A model generated the notes under the pieces. The model made no database searches, had not been told where the DNA came from, and worked only from the letters and a program-made list of their open reading frames with translations. A program made the translations under genes and the position numbers. DNA of 64,000 nt from Streptococcus infantis (GTDB lineage Bacteria; Bacillota; Bacilli; Lactobacillales; Streptococcaceae), in the NCBI RefSeq assembly GCF_018499575.1, contig NZ_JAHDAP010000003.1, forward strand, positions 62,001 to 126,000, read 5' to 3'. Position 1 is the first letter of the stretch, and each line of letters opens with the position of its first letter. Below are positions 17,618 through 27,190 of this stretch, in pieces.

Positions 17618-18972
17618 CTTTGTTCCTCTCTCTTCGAAATACTTGAAAACTTGTTATACTCTTTTTGGAAAATCAATTCTACCGTTCCACGTGCACCGCT
17701 ACGGTTTTTCTCGATAATAACTTCTACCTTATTATTTGGAAGTCCTTCCTCTTCTTCGCCACCACGTTCATAATAGTCATCTCGATAGAGAAAGGCTACG
17801 ATATCCGCATCCTGCTCGATAGATCCAGACTCACGAATATCTGATAATACCGGCCTTTTATCTTGACGTTGCTCAACACTACGTGACAACTGACTTAGCG
17901 CGATAACAGGCACCTTCAGTTCCTTAGCTAGGATTTTCAACTGACGTGAAATCTCTGACACCTCTTGTTGACGGTTCTCACGACCAGTCCCTGTGATTAA
18001 CTGCAGGTAGTCAATCAATATCAATCCAAGATTGCCTGTTTCCTGAGACAATTTTCTGGCGCGTGAACGAATCTCCGTAATTCGAATTCCAGGGGTATCA
18101 TCAATATAGATACTTGCTTTTGCAAGATTTCCTTGAGCAATCGTATATTTACGCCACTCTTCCTCAGTAAGTTGCCCTGTACGGATAGAGTGAGACTCCA
18201 CTAGTCCTTCGGCAGCCAACATACGATCGACCAGACTCTCAGCACCCATCTCGAGGGAGAAAATTGCAACCGTCTTGTCTAGCTTGGTTCCGATATTTTG
18301 AGCAATATTCAAGGCAAAAGCAGTCTTACCAACCGCAGGACGAGCCGCAAGAATAATCAACTCCTCCTCGTGCAACCCAGTTGTCATATGATCCAAATCT
18401 TGATAACCCGTCGCAATCCCCGTAATATCCGACGTTTGTTGCGATCGAACTTCCAGGTTTCCAAAGTTAAGATTTAAAATGTCACGAATGTTTCTAAAAC
18501 CACTACGATTTGCATTCTCACTAACATCAATCAAACCTTTTTCTGCTTGCGCAATGATTTCATCTGCAGGGCTAGAGGCTTCGTAAGCTTGGTTTACAGA
18601 CTCTGTTAACTTAGCAATTAAACGACGAAGTGTGGCTTTCTCTGCTACAATTTTTGCATAGTATTCAGCGTTTGCAGAGGTTGGTACAGAGTTGATAATC
18701 TCAACAAGGTAGGACAAGCCACCAATATTTTGCAAATCACCTTGATCATCTAATATCGTGCGAACAGTCGTTGCATCAATGGCTTCGCCACGATCTGACA
18801 AGTCAACCATGGCCTGAAAAATCAAACGGTGAGCATATTTAAAGAAGTCTCGAGAGTCAATATATTCTCGAACAAATACGAGTTTACTCTCATCGATAAA
18901 TATAGCTCCCAATACAGATTGTTCTGCCAAGATATCCTGGGGCTGAACTCGTAGTTCTTCTAATTCTGCCAT
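17614..18972 (-). CDS. dnaB: Replicative DNA helicase DnaB
   Basis: Hexameric fork helicase of 452 residues (called DnaC in Bacillus). The N-terminal DnaB domain begins RVQPQDILAEQSVLGAIF, and a RecA-like domain carries the Walker A motif ARPAVGKTAFAL, Walker B LILIDYLQLI and the arginine-finger region DIRESGSIEQDADIV. It lies 42 bases after rplI and overlaps veg, in the conserved gdpP-rplI-dnaB order. Confidence 0.97.
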   Translation of the reverse strand: MAELEELRVQPQDILAEQSVLGAIFIDESKLVFVREYIDSRDFFKYAHRLIFQAMVDLSDRGEAIDATTVRTILDDQGDLQNIGGLSYLVEIINSVPTSANAEYYAKIVAEKATLRRLIAKLTESVNQAYEASSPADEIIAQAEKGLIDVSENANRSGFRNIRDILNLNFGNLEVRSQQTSDITGIATGYQDLDHMTTGLHEEELIILAARPAVGKTAFALNIAQNIGTKLDKTVAIFSLEMGAESLVDRMLAAEGLVESHSIRTGQLTEEEWRKYTIAQGNLAKASIYIDDTPGIRITEIRSRARKLSQETGNLGLILIDYLQLITGTGRENRQQEVSEISRQLKILAKELKVPVIALSQLSRSVEQRQDKRPVLSDIRESGSIEQDADIVAFLYRDDYYERGGEEEEGLPNNKVEVIIEKNRSGARGTVELIFQKEYNKFSSISKREEQR

Positions 18973-19014
18973 CAGATTTCCCTTCCCTTTACAAAATCAT
19001 TACTCAAATCTAGC

Positions 19015-19467
19015 TTAACCTTCTTTTACACGAAGATTGATGACGCTAGTTACATCCTGATAAATTTTTACAGGAACATCAATCAAGCCAACTGCTCGAA
19101 TTGGAGATTGAACTTGAATATGACGTTTATCAATCTTAATTCCAAATTGTTTTTGGAGTTCTTCCGCAATTTTCTTGCTAGTAATTGAACCGAAAGTTCG
19201 GCCATCTGGGCCAACTTTTTCAACAAACTCAACGATTGTTTCTTCTGCTTCGAGTTTTGCCTTGATTTCTTGTGCTTCTGCAAGAAGTTGAGCATGTGCT
19301 TTTTCTTCAGATTTTTGCTTACCACGCAACTCACCAATAGCTTGTGAAGTTGCTTCTTTAGCAAGGTTTTTCTTGATCAAAAAGTTTTGTGCATAACCTG
19401 TTGGAACTTCCTTAATCTCGCCTTTTTTCCCTTTACCTTTTACATCTGCTAAAAAGATTACTTTCAT
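19015..19467 (-). CDS. rplI: 50S ribosomal protein L9
   Basis: L9 of 150 residues, with the N-terminal 23S-binding domain ([20 protein letters not shown]), a long connecting helix (about 40-75) and the C-terminal domain ([18 protein letters not shown]). It overlaps gdpP by 4 bases and so is coupled to it. Confidence 0.98.
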   Translation of the reverse strand: MKVIFLADVKGKGKKGEIKEVPTGYAQNFLIKKNLAKEATSQAIGELRGKQKSEEKAHAQLLAEAQEIKAKLEAEETIVEFVEKVGPDGRTFGSITSKKIAEELQKQFGIKIDKRHIQVQSPIRAVGLIDVPVKIYQDVTSVINLRVKEG

Positions 19468-21437
19468 TCTTCTGTCTCCTCTTCTCTAATTTCATTAGAA
19501 ATAACGGTTTTTAGTTTATCAGCTGCTTCTTGCAGACTCATATCTGTAAGTCGGGCAGCTGCCAGGTTGAAGTGGCCTCCACCACCTAATTCTTCCATAA
19601 TCCGTTGCACATTGATTTTACTTCGACTTCGTGCAGAAATGGAAATATCACCTTGGCTGTTTTTTGCAATGACAAAGCTAGCTTCAATACCCGACATGGC
19701 TAACATCGTATCAGCTGCTTTACTGATCACTACAGTATCATACTCCTTACTATCTTTAGCTTGAGCCACGAGAATAGAAGGTTGTACGGCCTGTCCTTGC
19801 AAGATAAGCTCATTCACCAATCGATACTCTTCAAAGTCAGTTGCTGCAAGTTCTTGGATTACAATACTATCACTACCACGTGTTCTTAGATAGCTTGCCA
19901 CGTCAAAGGTTCGGCTAGTCACGCGAGAGGTGAAATTCTTAGTATCCAGCATTATACCACCCATGAGAACACTAGCTTGGATACGACTTAAACGTGATTT
20001 CTTAGAGTTCTGGAATTGAATCAACTCGGTTACAAGCTCACTCGCACTACTTGCCCCACTCTCGATATAGGTGATAACAGCATTTTCTGGAAAATCCTGA
20101 TCTCGTCTATGATGGTCAATAACAATCGTTTGTGTGAATAAATCATAAAACTCTTTTGACAAGGTCAAGGCCGTCTTTGAATGGTCCACCATCACTAGCA
20201 AGGAACGATTCGTGACCATTTCCATAGCCTGATTTAGAGGAAGAAGTTTTGTAACTCCCTCATTTTCTAAAAATTGAATGGCACGATGGATGTCCGGAGA
20301 CATTTGTTCTGGATCATAGACTACATAACTTTCGTCCAAGACGTTACTAGAAAACAATTGCATACCGACGGCAGATCCCAAAGCATCCATGTCTAAGTTT
20401 TTATGGCCAACAATAAATACACAATCGACACTCTTCAATTTTTCAGAGATTGCCGTCATCATTGCTCTAGTACGTGTTCTTGTTCGCTTAATAGAAGCTG
20501 CAGAGCCACCACCAAAATAAATTGGATTCTTCGTTTCATCGTTTTCTTTTACAACGACTTGGTCTCCGCCCCGAACTTCTGCAAGGTTGAGATTGGATAA
20601 AGCAACTTTACCAATACTCTCATGATCGCCATCACCGTATGAAAAGCCCATACTCATGGTTAAGGCTAAATCTCTCTGCTTTGCTTCTTCACGGAAGGTA
20701 TCAATCACAGAAAACTTTTCCTGCATCAAATGTTCCAATACCGTATAGTCAGTAAACAAGTAAAAACGATCCATCGTAACTCGTCGAGAAAACATTTTAT
20801 GTTTTCCGGTAAATTCTGCGACAAAATTCGCGACAAAACTATTAATATGACTGATATCTGATTCAGATGTTTCGTTCTCTAAATCATCATAATTATCTAC
20901 TGAAATTATACCAATTACAGGACGACTCGTTACCAATTCTACTGTGGCTTCGTACTCTCCAGAAACATCGAAAAAGTAAAGCACGCCAGAATTTCTATCT
21001 AGATGCACCGCATAACGTTTTTCTCCTACATTAGCATAAATACCAGGCGAAGATATGGATGTTTTTATAATTTCTTGAACTTGAGGAAGGTCAATTTCTC
21101 CATCTTCCGTTGTCAACATTAACTCTGCGTAGGGATTGAACCACTCAATCTCACTACTTTCCATGTTTAACTTGACAACTCCAACAGGCATCTGTTCTAA
21201 AAGTGAACTTAAACTATCTTCCGCCTGATGGTTTACGTACTGGATTTGTTCAATTTCTGTTTTCTGATAAGATTTCTTTTGAAAATAAAATAGCAAAAGA
21301 AATGCCACCATCAATAAAAATAAGCACGCTATTGTGACTAGGTTATTTTGAAGAAAAATAACTAATACAGTCATGATTATAAAGGCAATCCCGACAAATA
21401 AGTATACAAAAAAGGGATTCATTTCATTTTTTTTCAT
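19464..21437 (-). CDS. gdpP: Cyclic-di-AMP phosphodiesterase GdpP
   Basis: Membrane-bound enzyme of 657 residues that hydrolyses c-di-AMP. Two N-terminal helices (about 8-55) are followed by a PAS-like domain, a degenerate GGDEF domain ([12 protein letters not shown] in place of GGDEF) and a DHH/DHHA1 unit. The catalytic motifs are [29 protein letters not shown] and [13 protein letters not shown]. Family members set c-di-AMP level and thereby potassium, turgor and beta-lactam response. An extended -10 (TGGTATAAT, TATAAT at 21457-21462) precedes it; rplI and dnaB follow in the same operon. Confidence 0.96.
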   Translation of the reverse strand: MKKNEMNPFFVYLFVGIAFIIMTVLVIFLQNNLVTIACLFLLMVAFLLLFYFQKKSYQKTEIEQIQYVNHQAEDSLSSLLEQMPVGVVKLNMESSEIEWFNPYAELMLTTEDGEIDLPQVQEIIKTSISSPGIYANVGEKRYAVHLDRNSGVLYFFDVSGEYEATVELVTSRPVIGIISVDNYDDLENETSESDISHINSFVANFVAEFTGKHKMFSRRVTMDRFYLFTDYTVLEHLMQEKFSVIDTFREEAKQRDLALTMSMGFSYGDGDHESIGKVALSNLNLAEVRGGDQVVVKENDETKNPIYFGGGSAASIKRTRTRTRAMMTAISEKLKSVDCVFIVGHKNLDMDALGSAVGMQLFSSNVLDESYVVYDPEQMSPDIHRAIQFLENEGVTKLLPLNQAMEMVTNRSLLVMVDHSKTALTLSKEFYDLFTQTIVIDHHRRDQDFPENAVITYIESGASSASELVTELIQFQNSKKSRLSRIQASVLMGGIMLDTKNFTSRVTSRTFDVASYLRTRGSDSIVIQELAATDFEEYRLVNELILQGQAVQPSILVAQAKDSKEYDTVVISKAADTMLAMSGIEASFVIAKNSQGDISISARSRSKINVQRIMEELGGGGHFNLAAARLTDMSLQEAADKLKTVISNEIREEETEE

Positions 21438-21456
21438 TACAAACCTCTTGCGAAAT

Positions 21457-21462
21457 ATTATA
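21457..21462 (-). promoter_or_regulatory. Extended -10 promoter of gdpP-rplI-dnaB-veg
   Basis: TATAAT on the minus strand with the TGG extension, 20 bases before the gdpP start codon. The -35 is poor. Confidence 0.65.
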
Positions 21463-21535
21463 CCATATTTGCACTAAAAAAGCGACCTTTAAAGAAGGAA
21501 TAGCACTTGTGCTCAGATGTAGTGCACATGAATAC

Positions 21536-21572
21536 AAAAGGTGGTTTACACTAGTGTAAACCACCTTTTTAA
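21536..21572 (-). terminator. Terminator of hpf
   Basis: A perfect 34-bp palindrome: AAAAGGTGGTTTACACT (21536-21552) and its complement (21553-21569). It folds to a very strong hairpin with a T-tail in both directions; hpf is the gene that ends here. Confidence 0.9.
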
Positions 21573-21589
21573 TCTAATCATACTAAGAA

Positions 21590-22138
21590 TTATGATTCTT
21601 TTACTTCAAGAAGACCAATGTCTCCATCTTCGCGTCGATAAATGACATTCGTTGTTTCATCTTCAACATCAATGTAAATGAAGAAATCATGACCCAATAG
21701 GTCCATTTGAAGAAGTGCTTCTTCAAGATCCATTGGTTTTAAATCAATTTGTTTTGAACGAACAACTTTAGCTTGAGCTACATCTGCCTCTTCAACCAAA
21801 GCATCTGTAAATAATTGGCTAGTAGAAACTTTGTTTCTGTTTTTACGTTCAATTTTAGTTTTATTCTTACGGATTTGACGCTCAATCTTATCTGTCACCA
21901 AATCAATAGATCCATACATATCTTGAGAAACGTCTTCTGCACGAAGGGTAATAGATCCAAGCGGAATCGTTACTTCTACCTTAGCAGTCTTTTCACGATA
22001 TACTTTCAAGTTTACACGTGCATCTAGTTCTTGATCTGCTTGGAAGTATTTTTCGATCTTTTCGAGTTTAGAAACTACATAATCACGAATTGCTTCTGTT
22101 ACTTCTAGGTTTTCACCACGGATACTATATTTAATCAT
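21590..22138 (-). CDS. hpf: Ribosome hibernation promoting factor, long form
   Basis: Long HPF of 182 residues that pairs 70S ribosomes into inactive 100S dimers. The N-terminal domain (MIKYSIRGENLEVTEAIRDY to about 100) binds the decoding centre; the C-terminal domain (QIDLKPMDLEEALLQMDLLG to end) dimerises. The promoter is clear (TTGCAA, 17 bp, TATAAT) and overlaps a TGAAAGCG half-cre, which suggests response to carbon state. Stands alone between gdpP and comFC. Confidence 0.96.
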   Translation of the reverse strand: MIKYSIRGENLEVTEAIRDYVVSKLEKIEKYFQADQELDARVNLKVYREKTAKVEVTIPLGSITLRAEDVSQDMYGSIDLVTDKIERQIRKNKTKIERKNRNKVSTSQLFTDALVEEADVAQAKVVRSKQIDLKPMDLEEALLQMDLLGHDFFIYIDVEDETTNVIYRREDGDIGLLEVKES

Positions 22139-22179
22139 ATAAGTACCTTCTTTCTAAACATATTTGTTTTTCTATATTT

Positions 22180-22208
22180 ATTATAACGCTTTCAAAAAAT
22201 TATTGCAA
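22180..22208 (-). promoter_or_regulatory. Promoter of hpf with cre half-site
   Basis: Minus strand: -35 TTGCAA (22203-22208), 17-bp spacer, -10 TATAAT (22180-22185). TGAAAGCGTTATAA spans the end of the spacer and the -10. The left half matches cre exactly and the right half does not. Confidence 0.7.
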
Positions 22209-22217
22209 TCTTTTTCC

Positions 22218-22880
22218 TCATCTTACGAGGGAAAATGTTCTAACCTCTTCTGCTCCAGCATTCTCAAGTAGTTTTTTCACACGATTCAGTGTCACTCCTG
22301 TAGTATATATATCATCAATCAATAAAATCTTTTTAGGAACCGTGGCGTCATTCTTAATAAAAAACGGAAGTTCAGTCGCTAAACGTTCTGAACGAGTTTT
22401 TGAAGAACTCGCTCTCTCTTCTCTTTTTTCTAAAAGATTCTCATAGGAAAGACCTGTAGCTTCTATTAAACCTGCAACCTGATTAAAACCTCTTGTTGCA
22501 TATCTCTCAGGACTTAATGGGATTAAAAGAAAATGGTAGTCCCTATAGTTGATTAGAAAATCCCTCAAAATCGACGCAAAAACCTTTCGTAATATATAAT
22601 CACCATCAAATTTATAACGACTAAAAAAGTCTTTCATTGCTTGATTATAAACAAAAATTGCTTGGTGCTCTACATCAATCCCTTCTTTACACCAAAGTTG
22701 ACAGTCTTTACACGAAGTTGACAGCCCTTCTTTATGACAGTTTGGGCAATGTTCTTCCCCAATCCTTTCAAAACTTTCGGAACAAGTTACACAGACTGCA
22801 ATCTCCTCTTTTTTCAACAAGAGGAGATTGCTAAAGGTTAGATTGCTTTTCAAATGTTGTCCACATAGTAAACAAGTCAT
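22218..22880 (-). CDS. comFC: Competence protein ComFC
   Basis: Late competence protein of 220 residues needed for internalised DNA handling. Cysteine pairs form an N-terminal zinc domain (CLLCG, CVTC, CPNCH, CKDC) and a phosphoribosyltransferase-like C-terminal domain shows ILLIDDIYTTGVTLN. It overlaps comFA by 4 bases and is co-transcribed with it. Confidence 0.94.
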   Translation of the reverse strand: MTCLLCGQHLKSNLTFSNLLLLKKEEIAVCVTCSESFERIGEEHCPNCHKEGLSTSCKDCQLWCKEGIDVEHQAIFVYNQAMKDFFSRYKFDGDYILRKVFASILRDFLINYRDYHFLLIPLSPERYATRGFNQVAGLIEATGLSYENLLEKREERASSSKTRSERLATELPFFIKNDATVPKKILLIDDIYTTGVTLNRVKKLLENAGAEEVRTFSLVR

Positions 22881-24175
22881 AATCCAGCCTCCTTGTTCAT
22901 CAGTTTAATTTCTTTTATAGCATTCTTAATCGAACGATTTAATCCATCATGAAAGAAAATTAAATCTCCAGTTGGTCTATCCATACTTCGACCTACACGC
23001 CCTCCAATTTGAATGAGACTTGATTTTGTAAAGAGGCGATGATTAGCCTCAACTACAACTACATCTACACAAGGGAAGGTAACTCCTCGTTCCAATATGG
23101 TTGTACTTATCAATATCGTTAATTCCTTATCCCTAAATGCTTGAACTTGTTCTAATCGGTCCTCAGTAACTGAAGATACAAAACCAATCTTCTCATTTGG
23201 AAACTGTAGCTGCAAGATTTCCTTTAACTTTTCCCCTTTTTTGATCTCGGATGCAAAAATGAGTAAAGGATAGCCAGTTTTTCTTTGTTTTTCAATATAG
23301 CTTTTTAGCCTTGCTGGTAAACGAAGTTTTTCTAAGCAACTGTCCAATTCTGATAACCAGACTGGTTTGGGAATAATCAAAGGATTTCCATGAAACCGCC
23401 TTGGCAAGTTCAGCCTTTTCAACTCTCCTAAGCGAACCTTTTTATCCAACTCATCTGTAGAAGTTGCTGTAAGAAAGATGCTGAGACCATTTTTCTTTAC
23501 ACAACTCTTTACAGCATTGTAAAGCATCCTATTGTCAACATAGGGGAATGCATCTACTTCATCTACTATTAATAAATCAAAAGCGTGATAAAACTTTAAT
23601 AATTGATGCGTTGTTGCAACAACTAGGGGTGTTCGAAAGTATGGTTCAGACTCGCCATGCAGTAACGCAATTTCACAATCAAAATCGTTCTGTAATCGCT
23701 TATGTAATTCTAAGCAAACATCTATACGGGGGCTGGCTAGACAAACTGCCCCGCCGTCATTAATAACCTGGGCAACAACTTGATAAATCATCTCTGTCTT
23801 TCCTGCCCCAGTCACGGCATGAACTAAGGTCGGTTGCTGACTTTCTACTGATTGAAGCAAACCTTCTGATACTTTCCCTTGAAAAGGAGTTAATTGTCCC
23901 TGCCATTTAAGAACATCTTGCTTAGGAAATTCTTCCTGAGGGAAGTAGTATAACGCTTGATCGCTCCTTACTCGCTTCATTAACAAACATTCGCGACAGT
24001 AGTATGCATCAATGGGTAATTTCCATTCCTCTTGAATCATACTATCGCATCGTTGACAAACAAGCTTTCCCTTCTCTTTTTTCATACTCTGCAGTTTTAC
24101 TGCCAGTTGTCGTTCTTCTACACTTAATTCCTGTTCGGTAAAAAGTCGGCCTAGATAATTTGGATTTACTTTCAT
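22877..24175 (-). CDS. comFA: Competence DNA helicase/translocase ComFA
   Basis: DEAD-type ATPase of 432 residues that helps pull single-stranded DNA across the membrane. A four-cysteine zinc motif (CQRC ... CREC, about 39-73) precedes Walker A AVTGAGKTEMIY, Walker B LLIVDEVDAFPY, FLTATST and IQIGGRVGRSMD. A ComX-box candidate (24183-24190) is only 7 bases upstream of the ATG, and no Shine-Dalgarno is visible, so the mRNA may be leaderless. comFC follows with a 4-base overlap. Confidence 0.95.
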   Translation of the reverse strand: MKVNPNYLGRLFTEQELSVEERQLAVKLQSMKKEKGKLVCQRCDSMIQEEWKLPIDAYYCRECLLMKRVRSDQALYYFPQEEFPKQDVLKWQGQLTPFQGKVSEGLLQSVESQQPTLVHAVTGAGKTEMIYQVVAQVINDGGAVCLASPRIDVCLELHKRLQNDFDCEIALLHGESEPYFRTPLVVATTHQLLKFYHAFDLLIVDEVDAFPYVDNRMLYNAVKSCVKKNGLSIFLTATSTDELDKKVRLGELKRLNLPRRFHGNPLIIPKPVWLSELDSCLEKLRLPARLKSYIEKQRKTGYPLLIFASEIKKGEKLKEILQLQFPNEKIGFVSSVTEDRLEQVQAFRDKELTILISTTILERGVTFPCVDVVVVEANHRLFTKSSLIQIGGRVGRSMDRPTGDLIFFHDGLNRSIKNAIKEIKLMNKEAGL

Positions 24176-24182
24176 ACTTATA

Positions 24183-24190
24183 TGTTCGGA
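24183..24190 (-). promoter_or_regulatory. ComX (combox) candidate for comFA-comFC
   Basis: TCCGAACA on the minus strand, after TTTT, matches the combox TACGAATA at 6 of 8 positions. It replaces the -10, and seven bases (TATAAGT) separate it from the comFA ATG. Confidence 0.55.
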
Positions 24191-24218
24191 AAAACTAGCG
24201 CTTTATATGATTTTTTAG

Positions 24219-24224
24219 TACAAT
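24219..24224 (+). promoter_or_regulatory. -10 box of yigZ, predicting a leaderless mRNA
   Basis: TACAAT ends 6 bases before the yigZ ATG (24231), so the predicted transcription start coincides with the start codon. The sequence between is TAAACC, with no Shine-Dalgarno. The -35 is weak. Confidence 0.5.
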
Positions 24225-24230
24225 TAAACC

Positions 24231-24866
24231 ATGGAATTTAGAACAATTAAAGAGGACGGACAAGTCCAAGAAGAAATAAAAAAATCTCGCTTTATTTGCC
24301 GTGCGAAGCGTGTCTATAGTGAAGAAGAGGCTCGTGCTTTCATTACAGCTATTAAGAAAGAACACTACAAAGCAACTCATAACTGCTCTGCTTTTATAAT
24401 CGGGGAACGTAGCGAAATTAAACGAACCAGTGATGATGGTGAGCCAAGTGGAACTGCTGGTGTACCTATGCTGGGAGTTCTAGAAAATCACAATTTGACC
24501 AATGTCTGTGTAGTTGTTACCCGATATTTTGGTGGTATTAAGCTGGGAACCGGAGGCCTCATTCGTGCTTATGCAGGAAGTGTCGCATTGGCAGTCAAAG
24601 AAATTGGCATTATCGAAATCAAAGAGCAAGCAGGCATTCAGATTCACATGACCTATGCTCAATATCAAGAATATGGGAACTTTCTTAAAGAACATCATCT
24701 TATAGAACTTGAAAGCAACTTTACAGATCAAGTTGAAACGATGATCTTTGTTGATAAAGAGGATAAAGAAGGTATCAAAGCAGCCCTTATCGAATTTTTC
24801 AATGGGAAAGTCACCTTAACAGACCAAGGTTTACGAGAAGTTGAAGTTCCTGTTGACTTAGCTTAA
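24231..24866 (+). CDS. yigZ: YigZ/IMPACT family protein
   Basis: Protein of 211 residues with the N-terminal UPF0029/IMPACT domain (KKSRFICRAKRVYSEEEARAF... SDDGEPSGTAGVPML, VVVTRYFGGIKLGTGGLIRAY) and a C-terminal DUF1949 ferredoxin-like domain. The family is widespread but its molecular role is not settled. It is divergent from comFA, sharing a 55-bp promoter region, the same arrangement as in pneumococcus. Confidence 0.9.
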   Translation: MEFRTIKEDGQVQEEIKKSRFICRAKRVYSEEEARAFITAIKKEHYKATHNCSAFIIGERSEIKRTSDDGEPSGTAGVPMLGVLENHNLTNVCVVVTRYFGGIKLGTGGLIRAYAGSVALAVKEIGIIEIKEQAGIQIHMTYAQYQEYGNFLKEHHLIELESNFTDQVETMIFVDKEDKEGIKAALIEFFNGKVTLTDQGLREVEVPVDLA

Positions 24867-24970
24867 ACAGGAAAAAAAATATAGTTTTCGGAAATGAAGC
24901 AATGGAGTCGCTGGAAATTTTAGCGAACAAAACCGTCTGAGAATTAACAGTTTTGATTATTGATATAAAA

Positions 24971-25004
24971 AAATCCTATCACTTTGATAGGATTTCTATA
25001 TTTT
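24971..25004 (+). terminator. Terminator before cysK
   Basis: AAATCCTATC (24971-24980) and GATAGGATTT (24986-24995) form a 10-bp stem followed by CTATATTTT. It ends yigZ or a small RNA lying between 24870 and 24970; its tail overlaps the cysK -35. Confidence 0.8.
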
Positions 25005-25030
25005 ACAAAAGGCAAAGTTAGCGTTATACT
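25002..25030 (+). promoter_or_regulatory. Promoter of cysK
   Basis: -35 TTTACA (25002-25007), 17-bp spacer, -10 TATACT (25025-25030). The GAGGTG ribosome site precedes the ATG at 25060. No CmbR or CysR operator could be recognised by eye. Confidence 0.7.
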
Positions 25031-25059
25031 AGAAGCATCTTATATAAAGAGGTGCTAAC

Positions 25060-25986
25060 ATGGCTATTTATAACAATATCACTGAACTCATCGGAAAAAC
25101 ACCGATTGTTAAATTGAATAACATTGTACCAGAAGGTGCAGCAGATGTTTATGTAAAACTGGAAGCTTTCAACCCAGGTTCATCGGTTAAAGACCGTATT
25201 GCTCTTAGCATGATTGAAAAAGCAGAGCAAGAAGGGAAACTGAAACCGGGCTCTACTATTGTAGAAGCAACAAGTGGTAATACTGGTATTGGCCTTTCAT
25301 GGGTTGGTGCTGCTAAAGGCTATAAAGTTGTCATCGTTATGCCTGAAACAATGAGTGTTGAACGTCGTAAGATCATCCAAGCTTATGGTGCTGAACTAGT
25401 CCTTACTCCTGGTAGCGAAGGGATGAAAGGTGCGATTGCGAAAGCGCAAGAAATTGCTGCTGAGCGCGATGGTTTCCTACCTTTACAATTCGTCAACCAA
25501 GCTAACCCAGAAGTTCACGAAAGAACAACAGGAGCTGAAATTCTAGCTGATTTCGGAACTGATGGTTTAGATGCCTTTGTTGCTGGTGTTGGTACTGGAG
25601 GAACTATTTCTGGTGTCTCTCACGCCCTTAAAGCTGCTAATTCAAACATTCAAGTTTTTGCAGTTGAGGCAGACGAATCAGCAATCTTGTCAGGTGAAAA
25701 ACCTGGACCACACAAAATTCAAGGTATCTCAGCTGGATTTATTCCAGAAACACTTGATACGGAAGCTTACGATGGGATTGTTCGTGTAACATCAGACAAT
25801 GCCCTTGCACTTGGCCGTGAGATTGGCGGAAAAGAAGGCTTCTTGGTAGGTATTTCTTCTGCTGCGGCTATCTATGCAGCAATCGAAGTTGCTAAAAAAC
25901 TTGGGGCAGGTAGAAAAGTCCTTGCGCTTGCACCAGATAACGGAGAACGTTACCTATCTACAGCGCTCTATGAATTTGAAGTGTAG
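25060..25986 (+). CDS. cysK: Cysteine synthase A
   Basis: PLP-dependent O-acetylserine sulfhydrylase of 308 residues that makes cysteine from O-acetylserine and sulfide. The PLP lysine is in [14 protein letters not shown], the substrate loop is [13 protein letters not shown], and the phosphate cup is [11 protein letters not shown]. Monocistronic, with its own promoter and terminator. Confidence 0.96.
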   Translation: MAIYNNITELIGKTPIVKLNNIVPEGAADVYVKLEAFNPGSSVKDRIALSMIEKAEQEGKLKPGSTIVEATSGNTGIGLSWVGAAKGYKVVIVMPETMSVERRKIIQAYGAELVLTPGSEGMKGAIAKAQEIAAERDGFLPLQFVNQANPEVHERTTGAEILADFGTDGLDAFVAGVGTGGTISGVSHALKAANSNIQVFAVEADESAILSGEKPGPHKIQGISAGFIPETLDTEAYDGIVRVTSDNALALGREIGGKEGFLVGISSAAAIYAAIEVAKKLGAGRKVLALAPDNGERYLSTALYEFEV

Positions 25987-26000
25987 TCTCCTAAATACAC

Positions 26001-26030
26001 AAAGCCCTTGTTAAAGGGCTTTTAAATTTT
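26001..26030 (+). terminator. Terminator of cysK
   Basis: AAAGCCCTT (26001-26009) pairs with AAGGGCTTT (26014-26022), followed by TAAATTTTT. Confidence 0.9.
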
Positions 26031-26035
26031 TATAA

Positions 26036-26064
26036 AAGAAAAAGGAAGCAAATTGCTTCCTTTT
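26036..26064 (-). terminator. Terminator of tsf
   Basis: AAAGGAAGCAA (26041-26051) and TTGCTTCCTTT (26053-26063) form a stem with a T-rich tail on the minus strand, just past the tsf stop codon. Confidence 0.85.
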
Positions 26065-26070
26065 GTATGA

Positions 26071-27111
26071 TTAGTTATTCAAGGCTGCTGCCATTGTAGC
26101 TGCAACTTCAGCTTCAAAGTCATTCGCAGCTTTCTCGATACCTTCACCAACTTCAAAGCGAGCGAACTCAACTACTGAAGCGTTAACTGATTCAAGGTAT
26201 GCTTCAACTGTCTTGCTGTCATCCATGATGTAAACTTGTGCAAGAAGTGTGTATGCTTGGTCAACTTTAGTATTGTCGAGCATGAAGCGGTCCATTTTAC
26301 CTGGGATGATTTTATCCCAGATTTTTTCTGGTTTACCTTCAGCTGCCAATTCAGCTTTGATATCTTCCTCAGCTTGAGCGATTACTTCGTCAGTCAATTG
26401 AGCTTTTGAACCATACTTCAAGTGTGGAAGAGCTGGTTTACCAACCATTGCACGGCTTTCGTTGTCTTGGTCGATAACATGGTTCAATTGTGCCAATTCA
26501 TCTTTAACAAATTGCTCATCCAATTCTTTGTATGAAAGAACAGTTGGTTTCATTGCAGCAATGTGCATTGAAATTTGTTTAGCAAGTGCTTCGTCTCCAC
26601 CTTCGATAACAGAGATAACACCAATACGTCCACCGTTGTGTTGGTAAGCACCAAAGTGTTGTGCATCTGTTTTTTCAAGCAAAGCAAAACGACGGAATGA
26701 GATTTTTTCTCCGATTGTAGCAGTTGCAGATACGTATGCTGCTTCAAGAGTTTCACCTGAAGGCATTGTCAATGCAAGAGCTTCTTCGTTGTTAGCTGGT
26801 TTACCTTCAGCGATTACTTTCGCTGTTGCATTTACCAATTCAACGAATTGAGCGTTTTTCGCAACGAAGTCAGTTTCAGCATTTACTTCAACTACTGCTG
26901 CAACGTTACCATTAACATAAACACCAGTCAAACCTTCTGCAGCAACACGGTCAGCTTTCTTAGCTGCTTTAGCCATACCTTTTTCGCGAAGCAATTCAAT
27001 CGCTTTTTCGATATCACCTTCAACTTCAACCAATGCTTTTTTAGCGTCCATGACACCAGCACCAGATTTTTCACGTAACTCTTTAACAAGTTTAGCTGTA
27101 ATTTCTGCCAT
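26071..27111 (-). CDS. tsf: Translation elongation factor Ts
   Basis: Guanine-nucleotide exchange factor for EF-Tu, 346 residues. The N-terminal UBA-like domain ([23 protein letters not shown]) and core signature ([22 protein letters not shown]) are clear. It is the second gene after rpsB, from which it is separated by a strong GC-rich hairpin that should lower its transcription relative to S2. Confidence 0.98.
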   Translation of the reverse strand: MAEITAKLVKELREKSGAGVMDAKKALVEVEGDIEKAIELLREKGMAKAAKKADRVAAEGLTGVYVNGNVAAVVEVNAETDFVAKNAQFVELVNATAKVIAEGKPANNEEALALTMPSGETLEAAYVSATATIGEKISFRRFALLEKTDAQHFGAYQHNGGRIGVISVIEGGDEALAKQISMHIAAMKPTVLSYKELDEQFVKDELAQLNHVIDQDNESRAMVGKPALPHLKYGSKAQLTDEVIAQAEEDIKAELAAEGKPEKIWDKIIPGKMDRFMLDNTKVDQAYTLLAQVYIMDDSKTVEAYLESVNASVVEFARFEVGEGIEKAANDFEAEVAATMAAALNN

Positions 27112-27130
27112 TTTGATTCTCCTATATTTT

Positions 27131-27168
27131 TTAAAAAATAGGAGAGCCGGGCTAAGCCCCGCCCTCCT
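27131..27168 (-). terminator. Attenuator-like hairpin between rpsB and tsf
   Basis: In the minus direction AGGAG and CTCCT close a stem (27140-27168) with an inner GC-rich arm (GGCGGGGC / GCCCGGCT), and an A/T-rich run with six Ts follows. This is an internal terminator that should let only part of the rpsB transcripts continue into tsf. Confidence 0.85.
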
Positions 27169-27190
27169 AGGTAATTACTATTTATACGAA

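Noticed and set aside
22180..22193. Full cre site at hpf
   Set aside because: Only the TGAAAGCG half matches; kept as a half-site note under the promoter.
26462..26647. Small plus-strand frame opposite tsf
   Set aside because: Shadow frame with no ribosome site.
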